Shown here: one piece after another, positions 23,491 through 33,885 of the stretch
Position numbering within the stretch: the first letter of the stretch is position 1
Layout: each line of letters starts with the position of its first letter
Assembly (NCBI GenBank): GCA_021495925.1
Contig: JAKEKT010000028.1
Span: 124,001 to 188,000, forward strand
Length of the DNA: 64,000 nucleotides
From: Diplodia intermedia
Lineage: Eukaryota > Ascomycota > Dothideomycetes > Botryosphaeriales > Botryosphaeriaceae
Direction of reading: 5' to 3'
Translations under genes and position numbers: made by a program
Notes under the pieces: generated by a model
Told to the model about the DNA's origin: nothing
Seen by the model: only the letters and a program-made list of their open reading frames with translations
Databases searched by the model: none

Positions 23491-23821
23491 GTGTTACTCA
23501 TACAGTGAAATCATTGCATTACAGGCCAAGGCCTGCTCGAATCACAATCAGAGGACAGAGCTTAAACAAAGATATGCAATTAATCGTGCCAACCACTATG
23601 CCGTAAGGACAACACCAACACCGTGACCCAGTCGCCTGACGCATGACACTATCGAAGTGACACAGAAAACCCAGCCAAACGCAGATATCCAACTCCTGTT
23701 GTTCATAGCCAACCGCTGCCAAATTTGCTCAATGCCGTGGATAACTCCGCTACACCCGTATAAAGACACAATTACCCCTATGTATTTGGAAGAATAGTAA
23801 AGCGGCTGACTTCGCACGTCT

Positions 23822-24979
23822 TTACTTTGCTCGTGTTCTCAAAGTACGACCAGCGGTCGCAGCAGGTGCATTTTCTTTGCCTTTCTTCGCAGCAGCCGTA
23901 GACTTGGCCCCGGCTGACTTCGCCGTTCCCGTGCTTCGTGCAGTCTTAGCGGCCGGTGCTTTCTTCTTCACAATCGTGGTGCCGGTGGTGCCATCGGTCG
24001 CCGATCCATTACTGCTGGCCAAACTAGCCCTGGTGGTCCTCTTCTCCTGGGTAGCAGCCGCCTTCTTGCCACGTCCGGTACCGGCAGTGCCCTTGCCCCT
24101 CCTGGCGGGCTTTTCGTTGGGGCTAAGAATGTTGCTCTTCAGGGGTGATGTGTGCTGGATGGCCTTGATAGCTGTTTTCTCATCCTCTGCCACCTTTATT
24201 GGCGAGCGTGGGTAGGTCCGAGAGTTGTTGTCTTTAGGAGAAAGCACCTGAAGCGGTTGATCCTGGCGCGAGACAGTGCGCGCACGAGAGTTGGCTGCTG
24301 GAGGTCCCTTCTTCTGGTTACCTGTCGTCTTAGCCCGCTTCTTGGGCATGACAAGCTCTGGCTCCTGCTCATGTCCTTGGTCGGCATTCTCTTGATCTCT
24401 CTCCTCGCTGATAAATGCATCAGTATACATTCCCGTCAAAGTTGCAAATAAGCTACTCACCTGGTACGTTTAATTCCACGTCTGGGCACGGGGCTCAATT
24501 GCTCAGAAGACTCGGATGGCCTCAACATTGGCCGGGCAATAGTTGATGCAGGCGGCTCAGCGCCGGGTTGATCTGAGTATTTCTCGACCAGGTCCAAGAT
24601 GTTGGTCTTTCTCAACGCAGTAGGAATACGATTCACGCGCATCTCAAGGCGTGACCGCAAACCTTGAGCGAGAAGACCATACTGCGACCGCAGTTTGCGA
24701 GCTCTCTCAGTAACTATGCATCTGTTAGACAAGCGCGTTCCCAGCTAATCATGGTCTCCTACTCTCAAGCTGCAGATTGTCCATCAGGACCTGCTTCTGT
24801 TGTTCGGTGATATTGATGGTCCCCTTCGAAGGCGAGGTTCTGTCGGGAGTCGTGGCGGAAGGCTCAGCTGCCGCTGGCGTGGAGTTCGCAGGCGGCGCCG
24901 GAAAGCTCGCGACAACATCGGAATCGAGTGACGCGTTTGCGCGCGAGGCAGGCTGTTTCTTGGCGCGCGGCGGGGGCAT
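23822..24979 (-). CDS. Borealin/Nbl1-family chromosomal passenger complex subunit
   Basis: Borealin binds survivin and INCENP through an N-terminal helix and helps place Aurora B kinase at centromeres and the spindle midzone. Exons on the minus strand are 24979-24763, 24713-24461 and 24407-23822; introns are 49 nt (TAG acceptor) and 53 nt (branch TACTGAT). The product is 351 residues starting MPPPRAKKQP. The Nbl1/borealin N-terminal helix spans about 57-118: ITEQQKQVLMDNLQLE, split by intron 1, continues in ITERARKLRSQYGLL, then RLEMRVNRIPTALRK and NILDLVEKY. The rest is Lys/Ala/Thr-rich and disordered, with a basic C-terminus ending TLRTRAK. Fungal members range from very short Nbl1 to long forms like this one. 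It is head-to-head with RPN10, 360 bp apart. Confidence 0.88.
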
Positions 24980-25339
24980 GGTGGAGAGTTGCGTCGGCGA
25001 AGGACGGAACGGCAGACGAAATGGCTCGTGTCTGCTCGAGACGGTATCGACGGGATGCAACATGTGGTGGTCGCGTCTGTCAACAACGGACGGGGCAGGC
25101 GCGCGTACGAGCGGAGCGGGAGCCGCAAAAGCTTGGCGCCACGCCCGTCGGGAACAACGTCCTGCCACCGCCGACGAGCTGGGCGACAGCTCCGTCCATC
25201 GACATCACCGAGCTCGCTCGTCACCACCTCCGCTCAACCCGCCACGTACTCCTGCGCCGCATCCGTCCTCCGCCACAACCATCGGACATCCCCGACTCCC
25301 TCGAAACTTCGCTCGCGACTCTCGTGCACATCAGCCAAG
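24980..25339. promoter_or_regulatory. Bidirectional promoter borealin / RPN10
   Basis: Only 360 bp separate the two divergent start codons, so regulatory sites are probably shared. No TATA box or known binding site stands out. The leader just before 25340 is C-rich and ends in a good fungal start context (AGCCAAG before ATG). Confidence 0.5.
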
Positions 25340-26421
25340 ATGGTGTTGGAGGCGTCTATGATAGTGTATGCGGAGCTACCCTGGCCAGCTGGAAGCTTCA
25401 GCCTACTAACGATCGGATAGGGTGGACAACAGCGAGAGCAGCAGGAATGGCGACTATGTGTAAGAAGCCCACCAGGTGCCCGTCAACGACTCGTGCTTAT
25501 GCGTGTACAGCCCGTCGCGATTCGAAGCGCAAGAGGACGCCGTCAACCTCATCTTCTCGGCCAAGATCCAGTCGAACCCCGAGTCGTCAGTCGGTCTCAT
25601 GAGCATGGGTGGTAGCGGCCCCGAGGTTCTTACCACCCTGACTACGGACATGGGCAAGATTCTGGACGGCCTGCACCGTACCAAGATAAGAGGATCGCCG
25701 CATTTCTCGACGGGCATCAACATCGCGGCGGTACGTTCGTCGGCAAGCATGTGGCAGACGCGTTTTGATCGCTAATGGTGTTTCCGCGATACAGCTAGCA
25801 CTCAAGCACCGCCAGAACAAGTCTCAGCGGCAACGCATCATCGTCTTCACCTGCAGCGCTCTCGCTGAGGACGAGAAGTCGCTCGTCAAGCTTGCCAAAC
25901 GCATGAAGAAGAACAACATCAATGTCGATATCATTGCCTTTGGCGATCTTGCTCCGGAGAACGTCAAGAAGCTTGAGGCCTTCAACGAGAACGTCAAGGG
26001 TGGCGACGGATCGCACCTTGCCATCATCCCACCGAGTGCGAACCTACTTAGCGATGCCATTGTCACGACACCTATAATAGGCGGGGAGGCCGCACCTTCT
26101 GGGGGCGCTGGTGCTGGTGCCGCTCAAGGCGGCGAAGGTGGCGGTCAAGAATGGGAGTTCGGCGTCGACCCCAGTATGGATCCGGAGCTGGCGCTTGCGC
26201 TGAGGATGTCGTACGAAGAGGAGAAGGCCAGGCAGGAGCGCGAGAAGAAGGCTCAGGAGGCCAAGGAAGGCAAGTCGGAGCTCGAGGGCATTGCGGAGGA
26301 GGGTGGAGATGAGAACAAGCCTCTCCTGGACAAGAGCGGAGAACCGAGCGGCTCTGGAAGTGGTAGCAAGGATCAGAGCGACAAGAAGGACAAGGATGAT
26401 GATAAGATGGACACGGCATAA
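25340..26421 (+). CDS. RPN10: 26S proteasome regulatory subunit Rpn10 (ubiquitin receptor)
   Basis: Rpn10 sits at the base-lid interface of the 19S particle and captures polyubiquitin chains. Exons 25340-25365, 25421-25459, 25511-25730 and 25795-26421 give 303 residues; introns are 55, 51 and 64 nt with CTAAC-like branch sites. The first two small exons are required for the conserved N-terminus (MVLEASMIVVDNSE, then SRNGDY), which confirms the model. The VWA domain covers about 1-190 (PSRFEAQEDAVNLIFSAK; GKILDGLHRTKI; KHRQNKSQRQRIIVF). A Gly/Ala linker leads to a ubiquitin-interacting motif at about 221-240 (DPELALALRMSYEEE). The Lys/Glu/Asp-rich tail ends DDDKMDTA. It shares a promoter with borealin. 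Confidence 0.97.
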
Positions 26422-27124
26422 GTTAGAGTATCACAAGCCGACAGTGCTTACGGGCGCTGATATCCGCGCGTAATTGCGAGATGGTGGATGGGAATTACTA
26501 ACTGCACACCAAGGATCATTGTTTCAAAGAATGCGGGAATACAATAGATTCTACAGAATTCCAGTGAACGTCGTGATTTTTGTTGGAGCCAGTTGCTCTG
26601 AGTGCAATGTGTCAGATTTATTGAGAAGTCATGCTCCTGCCCTAAGGCACTCTAATTCCAGACCCCTCCCAAGTGCCTGATACCGGAACAAGTGTTTAGG
26701 TAACGTGATGGGGGAGATTTTGCGATTACTCTAGCAAGGAGTTCTTCTCTGCGAATTATGCGGGGGTTGTTCTGATAGTCAGTCCGACTTATAAATTCAG
26801 CCGGTGCTAGGGTGAGTGGGTTGACATTTAGGGGGCTGTTGAATCAACATGACAGGTTAACAGTTACTCTACTCTGCAATATTCCTGTTTCGTATCTAGC
26901 ATACGTCTGCTGTTTCACTGTCCTCCACTGGGTATCTTTTAACATCTACCTTTTGCATGATTGCGGTCTATGCTGGCATGGCGTTTCAAAGGTCCAACTC
27001 CCAAACAGATGCCACAATCGTCTCACCGCTCAAACATCACCAAATAATCCATTCTCCGGGTTCCGGCAGCCACCGTTCTACCCTGTCCATTACGCATTAC
27101 GTTCGTGAATCCAAACGCTGCACC
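26422..27124. other. Convergent intergenic region RPN10 / TRS23
   Basis: About 700 bp of roughly balanced base composition, noticeably less GC-rich than neighbouring genes. It probably holds the two 3' UTRs. No further feature seen. Confidence 0.45.
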
Positions 27125-27714
27125 TCAAGCCCGGCTCCTCACAAAAGCATCCAAACCACGGTCGAACTTCTCGCACCGGATTGGCATTTCCACAGTGTAG
27201 AAGGGGTTCTTGGTAACAAAGTCGGCGTACAGCTCGTATATTTTCCGGATTATGGAATCGATGTTTGGCTGGCCGGGCTCGGTGAAGAGCAGAAACTTGG
27301 TGCCGGTGAGGGTTTGGAAGCACTGCAGGCGGAACTTGGCGGTCTCGAGGACCTCCAGGCCGGAGGGCTGAGGGCGCAGCGACGGCGCCGTGTTGGAGCT
27401 TGCTGGTAGAGAGGAGGGAAGCACGGCGGCGGGCGTAAGCGAGCGCGTTATGGCGTGAACACTGCGACACACAAAGGACGAAAGCTTAGCGGGAGTCCCT
27501 ATCGCGATGCAGCGGGCAAGGGCATGTACCCATGGAATGTGCCGGCAAGCATGAGCATGTCATTGCTGCGGAGCGGGTTAAGGCCCTGGTGGAACTCGCG
27601 GGTGAAGACCAGCCCACCGGCCTTGTTGATAATGAGGAGCGCGAAGACAACCCTGGCATGGAGGTTAGCTGGCAGGGCGGAGATGACGCGGGGAGCTCGG
27701 AGAAGGGCTGACAT
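27125..27714 (-). CDS. TRS23: TRAPP complex subunit Trs23 (TRAPPC4, sybindin family)
   Basis: Trs23 is a core longin-type subunit of the TRAPP complexes, exchange factors for the Ypt1/Rab1 GTPase in ER-Golgi traffic. Exons on the minus strand are 27714-27530 and 27461-27125, with a 68-nt intron (donor GTACAT, acceptor CAG), giving 173 residues. The longin start VVFALLIINKAGGLVFTREF and the block RSNDMLMLAGTFHG join across the intron to VHAITRSL. The C-terminal hallmark follows: TGTKFLLFTEP, then IDSIIRKIYELYADFV and NPFYTVEMPIR. Family members usually begin only two or three residues before VVFALLI, whereas this model adds about 20 residues. A branch site and CAG acceptor (CTAACCTCCATGCCAG) lie exactly at that point, so the true N-terminus may be set by an extra intron. 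It is divergent from the E2 gene. Confidence 0.9.
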
Positions 27715-28124
27715 GGCGGCGACTGCACGGAGAAGCGGCGGCTGGCGGCAAGAGGGCAGAGAGGGCTAAGTGGACGGCGGGCTCATATCCTGTTGGACTG
27801 TTGGGAGCCCTGGAATCTGCGCGCGCGGTTCAGGACTGGCTCTGCAGGGCCGCGGTAGAGGTGTTCCTGATGAGCTGGGGTCGTCGCGCTGGCGATCTGC
27901 AGCGCTAAGGCCGGGCACCGCCCGCCATCACCGCCCGCCGCTGCCCTGTGGTTTGCCCTCACTACTCACCTCCCACCACCCTGCAGCTTGGCCCTTCAAA
28001 CGCAGAGCATACAATCGCAGCACCGCCAGCTTCCATGAGATAAGCTCCCGCCAGGCCCCCGATCGCCAGGAAGCCCTCAGAACTTCCCTCACCTCCGGCT
28101 GCCCCGCGCTCTACGCCGCTCGCC
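27715..28124. promoter_or_regulatory. Bidirectional promoter TRS23 / tandem-UBC gene
   Basis: About 410 bp between divergent start codons, C-rich toward the E2 gene. No specific site recognised. A first non-coding or tiny exon of TRS23 could lie here. Confidence 0.4.
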
Positions 28125-29850
28125 ATGTCCAACCAGTCGATCCTCCGCATCACGCGTGTACGCTTCCTTCCTGCTGCCCCGCTCCAGCTCCGCCCGCTGA
28201 CAGAAACGTAGGAGCTGTGCGACATCCAGAAGGGCTCAGACCTCTGTTCGTCCTGCCACTTTGTCCCTTGCCCGTCTGCTGCTGACTGAAGTCGCTGGCA
28301 CAAAGCTCTCGCCGTCGCTTGTCGGGACAGCGACGTCAGATCGGTCCGAGCCTTGATCATTGGCCCTCCAGACACCCCATATGAGTTCGGATTCTTCGAG
28401 GTGCGTCTGGCCTACCTCCCAAGCAGATCCTGGAGCTCTGCTTTACTGACATTTGACCAAATCTCCTCAGTTTGCTGTGCGCTTCGGTAGAGGTATGCAA
28501 GCTCCCGCCGGACCAAACAACGCGACTCAACCTACTGACGTGACGCAAGAGTACCCTACTAAGGCCCCTTCGGTCAACTGCATCACCACCAATGGAGGTC
28601 GCACCCGCTTCAACCCGAACATCTACGCCCAGGGCAAGGTCTGCCTGTAAGTCGGCTTCACTTCTATCGGATCATATCAGATGACGCATCGCTGACTGCT
28701 TTCTAGGTCCATTCTAGGGTATGAGCAGCTCCAGGTGCACCTATCACCCGAGACTCTCGCTGATCTTATTACAGTACATGGCGTGGTGAGCCTGGCGAGG
28801 AATGGTCCTCGGCGCAGGGCCTGGAGTCCATCCTGATCTCCATCCAGAGTCTCATGTCTCCCGACCCCTACGAGAATGAGCCCGGATTCGAGGAAGCTAA
28901 CTCGGACTATGACAAGAAGCTGAAGTGTGCCTATACCGCAAAGGTGCGCTTGAGATGGCTCGCTATGACATGAAGGCTCAAGGCTGAAGTTGTGTTAGAT
29001 TCACCACGAGACCGTCCGTATTTCGGTCATTGAGCGCCTGGAAGAGTACTACAAGATTGTTCCGCCGGAGAAGAAGGGAATTGTGCGATACAATGCCGAG
29101 GAGGACATTTCAACATCCGAGGAACAATTCGACCCTTTCCAGGACCTCTGCAAGCGCCGTTTCCTATGGTACTACGATTCCTACGTGGACTCCATCAATG
29201 AACTGAAGGATCGGTACAAGGAGGGTTCGAAGTTCGAGAAGATGCCCTTTGAGGGTCCTAGCAATGAGATGAGCGGAACATTCAACTACGAACAGCTGTT
29301 GAAGCGCCTGGCAGTCATCCGCGATGCTGTGGACAAGGAGACGCTCGGCTGGGCGCAGGACGGTGTTCAGGCTACCAAGGGCGAACTGAGCATTGCCAAC
29401 AACCTACAAAGGCAATTTGAGCAAGTGGTCGAGCACTTCAAGCGCAGTGACAGTGTCCACATCGATCTGGACCTCGTCGACAAGAACCCCTTCGTATGGT
29501 CGTTCGTCTTGTTCGGTCCGCCCATGTCGAATCTTGACGGAGGCATGTTTCGGATCGTCATCTACATTTCCACCAGGTTTCCCGACGTCCAACCTCGTGT
29601 CAAGCTCGAGACCCCTATCTTCCACCATCGCGTTTCCAAGGATGGCGTGCTGTGCTACACGTCTCGCCGCTCGGACGACCTGCGTAGTCACATCGAAGCT
29701 ATCGTCGACACCATTCAGGAAGAGCATCCGGCATACGACCCACGGACACTCGTCCATCCTGAAGCCTCGAGGCTCTTCTGGGGTAGCCCCGATGACAAGA
29801 AGCTGTACAACCGTAAGCTGAGGCGGACTGTGCAGGATAGTGCTGAGTAA
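28125..29850 (+). CDS. UBE2Z-like ubiquitin-conjugating enzyme with two UBC-type domains
   Basis: Eight exons: 28125-28157, 28212-28245, 28306-28400, 28471-28492, 28550-28646, 28707-28718, 28775-28943 and 28999-29850, giving 437 residues. All seven introns are about 54-70 nt and in phase. The N-terminal UBC domain (about 5-150) resembles UBE2Z: ITRELCDIQKGSDL, IIGPPDTPYEFGFFEF, YPTKAPSV, then RFNPNIYAQGKVCLSILG with catalytic Cys93 and the family's NPN in place of HPN. EEWSSAQGLESILISIQSL and the NEPGFE insert are also UBE2Z-type. Exon 6 is a 12-nt microexon encoding SIL just after Cys93. A helical linker precedes a second UBC-like fold at about 325-410 (WSFVLFGPPMSNLDGGMFRI; FPDVQPRVKLET), with Cys373 in DGVLCY but HHR where HPN is expected. 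The first domain is likely an active E2; the second may be inactive or a dimer/partner module. Confidence 0.93.
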
Positions 29851-31258
29851 GAGTTTCCTACAAAGCTTGTCCTTAACAATAATCCCACGCAGTCATTGTC
29901 AACGAGGGTACGATATAGGCGAAAGGTCAGTTGACACATTATTGCAGGTTGCTGTGAGCTGCCAAACAGCAATCATCACGCCATTACCACGGATGGCCGA
30001 CCTTGAACGCTGCCAGACAGCAACAATCCAGCATTCAGGAGTACAATTCACAACATTATGCCCGAGGCTTAATATCGAAGGCCCAACACGAACATTCCCT
30101 GCTTCATTATGTCTAGAGACGGCCGAAACCTTGATATCCTCCTCTACGTTACATCGGAAAAATTGTCACTACCGGGTTTCTCTCTTGCATTTTCAGCCGG
30201 AGTTCATTATCTTTGCTACAGGAATGGGTGAGCAGGTCTGCAAAGGCGGAAAAAAAAAGGATATTAATGCGGCATGCGGTTTTTTATCTCACCTGGAAGG
30301 GGATCGTTCTCTGATGCAGACTATTCTCAATCCCCGTTTTCGCAACGATCAATACACGGCACACAAAGGCGCGATAAGGGGTTAGGAAACTGGCTCATGG
30401 ATACTCAAGGGATTTGCTTGCTTGCTGGCTAGCTAGCACGGTGTCATTGGGCGTTCCGGTCTTCCTTGTTTGTCTTTTTTTTCTCGATAACCTTTGCAAA
30501 TGGGTGGCTGAAGACGAGGAACGCTTCGATTCCGGAAGGGATCGGAGAGCGGGGTTTTATACATTCAGCAGAAAGGGACGGAGGCTAGAAGCTTTGCAAG
30601 GCCCTCATTGCCCACCCCGCCCTCTATTTTCTTCCTTTGCTAGGATCTCGGACTCTGATAATGGCTTTGATGCATAATTTTTCACTCTTCTCTTGAACGG
30701 TGAGCGTCACAGTAAGTGGCAGAAGCTTTGAGCCCTCCAAGCACACTCTTTCCACAAGTGCTTGAATACAAGATCCACACGTAAATATCAGTTTCCAATA
30801 CGCGCATTCGCTTCTGGATCTTGTATTCAACTACCCATCCCTTATTAGTATGATGGAATATCTCTACGAGGCAGATGCGGGTGAGCTCAATTCTCTTGTC
30901 ACCACCCGCCGCGGTCTCTCTAGGTTCGTTTCGCAAAAAGCAAAGCCTGACGAATAGTCACAGCAGAAGAACAGATGTGAGACTTGCTTTTTTGGGGGGG
31001 TTTGAAAGTTACATGATCTTGCTTCGAGTTCGTATGTTTTTACAAGAGACGAAAAAAAAACCCCCCACCCCTCATACCCTCCACTTTCCTCTTTCCGCCT
31101 CTTTCTTCGTCCCCTGCCTGCTCCGTTGGGGGGGATGACGAGGATACGGAAACACACTACCGCTTCTTGAATCTCCTCGGATCTCTGGACCGAAAAAGCA
31201 TTTCTCTGCCGCCTATAGGATTGCGCGGCCGCTGCACTTTTACCTGGCCACGGTGCTT
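29851..31258. other. Convergent intergenic region tandem-UBC / mitochondrial protein gene
   Basis: About 1.4 kb between converging genes, of lower GC than the coding regions. It contains the perfect 16-bp inverted repeat annotated at 30762-30830. No gene was recognised. Confidence 0.45.
30762..30830. repeat. Perfect 16-bp inverted repeat with 37-nt loop
   Basis: The left arm TTGAATACAAGATCCA (30762-30777) is the exact reverse complement of the right arm at 30815-30830; the spacer is 37 nt. It lies between two converging genes. A transcript in either direction would form a stable hairpin. It could be a terminator-like 3' structure, a small foldback element or a structured RNA; nothing in the flanks decides. 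Confidence 0.8.
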
Positions 31259-32562
31259 CTACGCCTTCTGCTCCCCCTGCTCCTGCCTCGCCGGACCCGG
31301 CGTGGACGAGGCGGCGGCGCCCTGCGCGCCCAACACACGATTCAGCCTGCCGAGGAACTTGCCCGCGTCCGCGCCGACGTAGCTGCCGTTGAGGTCGAGC
31401 ATGCGGGCGGCGATGTCGCGGTTGGCAACTTCGGCCGCATCACTGCCGGCGGAGGCGGCGGCGGGGGCCTCGACGGCGCGGCCGCGGACGGCATAGGCGC
31501 CGGCGACGAGGGCGTCGGTGACGGACTTTTTGGTGGCGTCGTCGAGCTCGGCGAACTCGAGGGGCCTGGGGGGGATCTCGACGCCCTTTTGCTGCGAGAG
31601 CTTGCGCGCGATGCGGGCCTGCTCGGACGCGACGTGCGCCATGACGGCGTCGCGCTCGGCGTCGGAGGTGAACTTGACGAACTGGCCGCGGACGAGGCGG
31701 CGGGCCTGGGCGAGGATGTGGACGGGGGCGGAGAGCTCGGCGCGGTCGGTGAGGGAGCGGAGGCGGGCGTCGAGCAGGCTGGGGGCGCCGCCGGGTTGGC
31801 CGAGGGTGGCGGAGAGGGCGGACTGCGAGGCCAGTTCTTCCTTGGTGGCCTGGTGCGGCGTGTAGGGCTTGACGGCACGCCGCTTGGCCTTCAGCTGCAG
31901 CAGGTACTGCAACAGTGGCTGCGAGAGCTGGACGCTGCCCTCGGCGCTGTCGTCGTCATTCTTGCCGGCGTTGCGGCCCCTCCGGTTTCCTCTTCTTGCG
32001 CCGCCTTGCCGCCCGCCGCCGGCGCCGGCTCCTCCCCTGTTCCCGAATCCACCTGGCCTACGCCCCGCTGCTGATCCTCCAGCCCCTGGCGACGGGCGAT
32101 ATGAGCCACCACCACCTGGGCCGCCGGTTACGCGGGTTTGTACGCGGGGCTGCGTACGCGGTGTTTGAAAGCGCGGGCCAGAGGGAGCACCCGCATTGCG
32201 GACGGGGGCGATGATGCGGCGCGGCGGCGGGGTCTGGCCGGACGAGAAGCCGCCGGTGCGCGGGAGCCTCTGGATTGTTGCGCCAGCGGCCTGGGAGCGA
32301 GCGCGGGCGGAGTTTCCGGGGGCTGTTGCGGAGAGGCATTAGACCGGCCGAGCAGAACGAGGTGTTGAAGACGAAGGGAGAGCCATTGGGTATGTGAGTG
32401 CGGATCTGGAGATATACCTGGCCCGTTGTTGCTGTCGGAAGACTCGTCCTCGCGACGGGCGGAAATGTGGAAGGATCGCACGGCGTGTTGGAGGGCGGCG
32501 ACATGGCGGGAGTGCGGCCGAGTCAGGGTAGGGGCCACGCCCGGGCAAGGCCGTAAACGCAT
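31259..32562 (-). CDS. Mitochondrial Arg/Gly-rich protein, family not recognised
   Basis: Two exons, 32562-32418 and 32322-31259, separated by a 95-nt intron (donor GTATAT, acceptor CAG), give 402 residues. The N-terminus is a typical matrix presequence rich in Arg, Ser and Ala without acids (MRLRPCPGVAPTLTRPHSR onward). A FHIS-type processing motif lies in VRSFHISARRE near residue 35. Residues about 100-155 are an RGG-like Gly/Arg-rich segment suggesting RNA binding. The C-terminal half is Ala-rich and helical: LLQYLLQLKAKRRAVKPYTP, then HILAQARRLVRGQFVKFTS, and a last block with RMLDLNGSYVGADAGKFLGR. I do not recognise the family; a role in mitochondrial gene expression is only a guess from the presequence plus the Arg/Gly region. 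It is head-to-head with CDC26, 327 bp apart. Confidence 0.8.
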
Positions 32563-32889
32563 GGCGGGCGGGGAATGGGAGTGGAGGCGGGAACTGCGGA
32601 GGATGGAGGACTGGTGGTGGTGCGTGAGGTTTGGACTTTCGCAGCCGGGGCCTTTTCTTGGCGCGGGAGCTTTGGTTCGCCGCGGGCGACGGCGCCACCA
32701 GACCACAACACAAACACCGACTTGCGACTGAGACTTGCTGGGCAACTGAGCTTGATTCCAGGCCCCGAGACATCTCTGGTTCTAGACATCCTTGGTCTCC
32801 GACACCATCACCAGCCCACCCGACCAACTTCAACAACCTCGCCCGCTCTCTCGGCCCGGCGTGACTGATCATCTTCCACATCCTCCAAA
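32563..32889. promoter_or_regulatory. Bidirectional promoter mitochondrial protein / CDC26
   Basis: 327 bp between divergent start codons. The half near CDC26 is rich in CCA/CAC and ends TCCACATCCTCCAAA before ATG, a typical fungal leader. No TATA box seen. Confidence 0.5.
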
Positions 32890-33126
32890 ATGCTTCGCCG
32901 CCCTGCCACCGTCATTACTCTCACGCCAGAAGACATCATGGCATACGAATCAAACCGTCAGCAGCGCAATTGGCAGCAGCAACAGCAGCAGCAAGGTCAC
33001 AACGACTCCTACATGACCGAGCCGGCCTTCTCGCAGTCCCAGGACACTGTAGAACAGAGCACCAGCCAGGAGAGGCAGCGCACCACGCGAACCCGCGAGG
33101 ACAGGATCCTGGGTAACCGAGGCTAG
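32890..33126 (+). CDS. CDC26: Anaphase-promoting complex subunit Cdc26
   Basis: This 78-residue protein matches Cdc26, the small APC/C subunit whose N-terminus threads into the TPR superhelix of Apc6/Cut9/Cdc16 and stabilises it. The diagnostic N-terminus is MLRRPATVITLTPEDIMAYE (MLRR-x-PT-x-x-x-L-x-x-x-DI in the family). A Gln-rich middle (seven consecutive Gln near residue 30) and a basic TREDRILGNRG end follow. Length is normal for the family and no intron is needed. It shares a short promoter with the mitochondrial protein gene and lies 3.0 kb from the E2 gene, with RPN10 and borealin further left. Confidence 0.88.
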   Translation: MLRRPATVITLTPEDIMAYESNRQQRNWQQQQQQQGHNDSYMTEPAFSQSQDTVEQSTSQERQRTTRTREDRILGNRG

Positions 33127-33885
33127 TCGAGGCAGGAGAAGACGCGTACACGAGTGCATGCGGACTACTTGAGCGGAGATGATTTGCGATGCTTTCCCGG
33201 GACACGGCTGCTAACACGATGGCTGGGGAATATGCGGAGGTCATGTGGAAAAGTCCGCGTAGGCGATGCATCTTTTTTGGGCCACCACGACTTCTGCAAG
33301 CTGATCGTGGCTTTCTATCGACGGCTGCTTCCACCGGCCCACTCAACGAGCTGGTTTCAACAGCATTCCAGGGACGGGAGCCGCGTAATGAGGCACATTC
33401 CTCGGCTTGCGGCGGCGAGGGGCAGGACAGCAAGCACACCAAAGCGCCACGTGGGCACAATCATAACTTTCAAGTCCTGCGCGCCGTCATCGTCTGCCAA
33501 AGAGACTTTGTAGCTCGTCCGCTAGAGCTCTGTAGCTCCGCCAGTGTGACCTTGTTCGCAGTCGTCGACGCAACCAGTCCTACCTCCACCCAACTCAATC
33601 GAAGATGCTACCGTTCATTCCAATACCGTGAGCCTATCATTGTCTGTTTCGCTGCCTCTTCGGGTCCAGCGTCAAACACGCTAGGAAGCAAGGAGTAAGG
33701 CGACGGCCCCCGTATAATACCAGGCTTACCTCTCCACCGTCCAGCACAGCCCGTGCCTGGTGCTAAGAATGCACCGTTTGCGAGAAGAGAGGACCAGCCA
33801 CAGCCGGAATGCTTGATCACCTGTCCGACGACGCGGCATCGGCAAACCATCTATAGGGCGGCCGCGCTGCTGCTGGAGCCTCAGC
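33127..33885. other. Intergenic region CDC26 to GH16 gene
   Basis: About 760 bp with the CDC26 3' UTR and GH16 promoter. A 169-codon open frame at 33189-33698 has no conserved motif, signal or plausible start context and is not called. Confidence 0.45.

Noticed and set aside
33189..33698. 169-codon frame after CDC26
   Set aside because: No signal, domain or good start context; it lies where the CDC26 3' UTR and GH16 promoter are expected.
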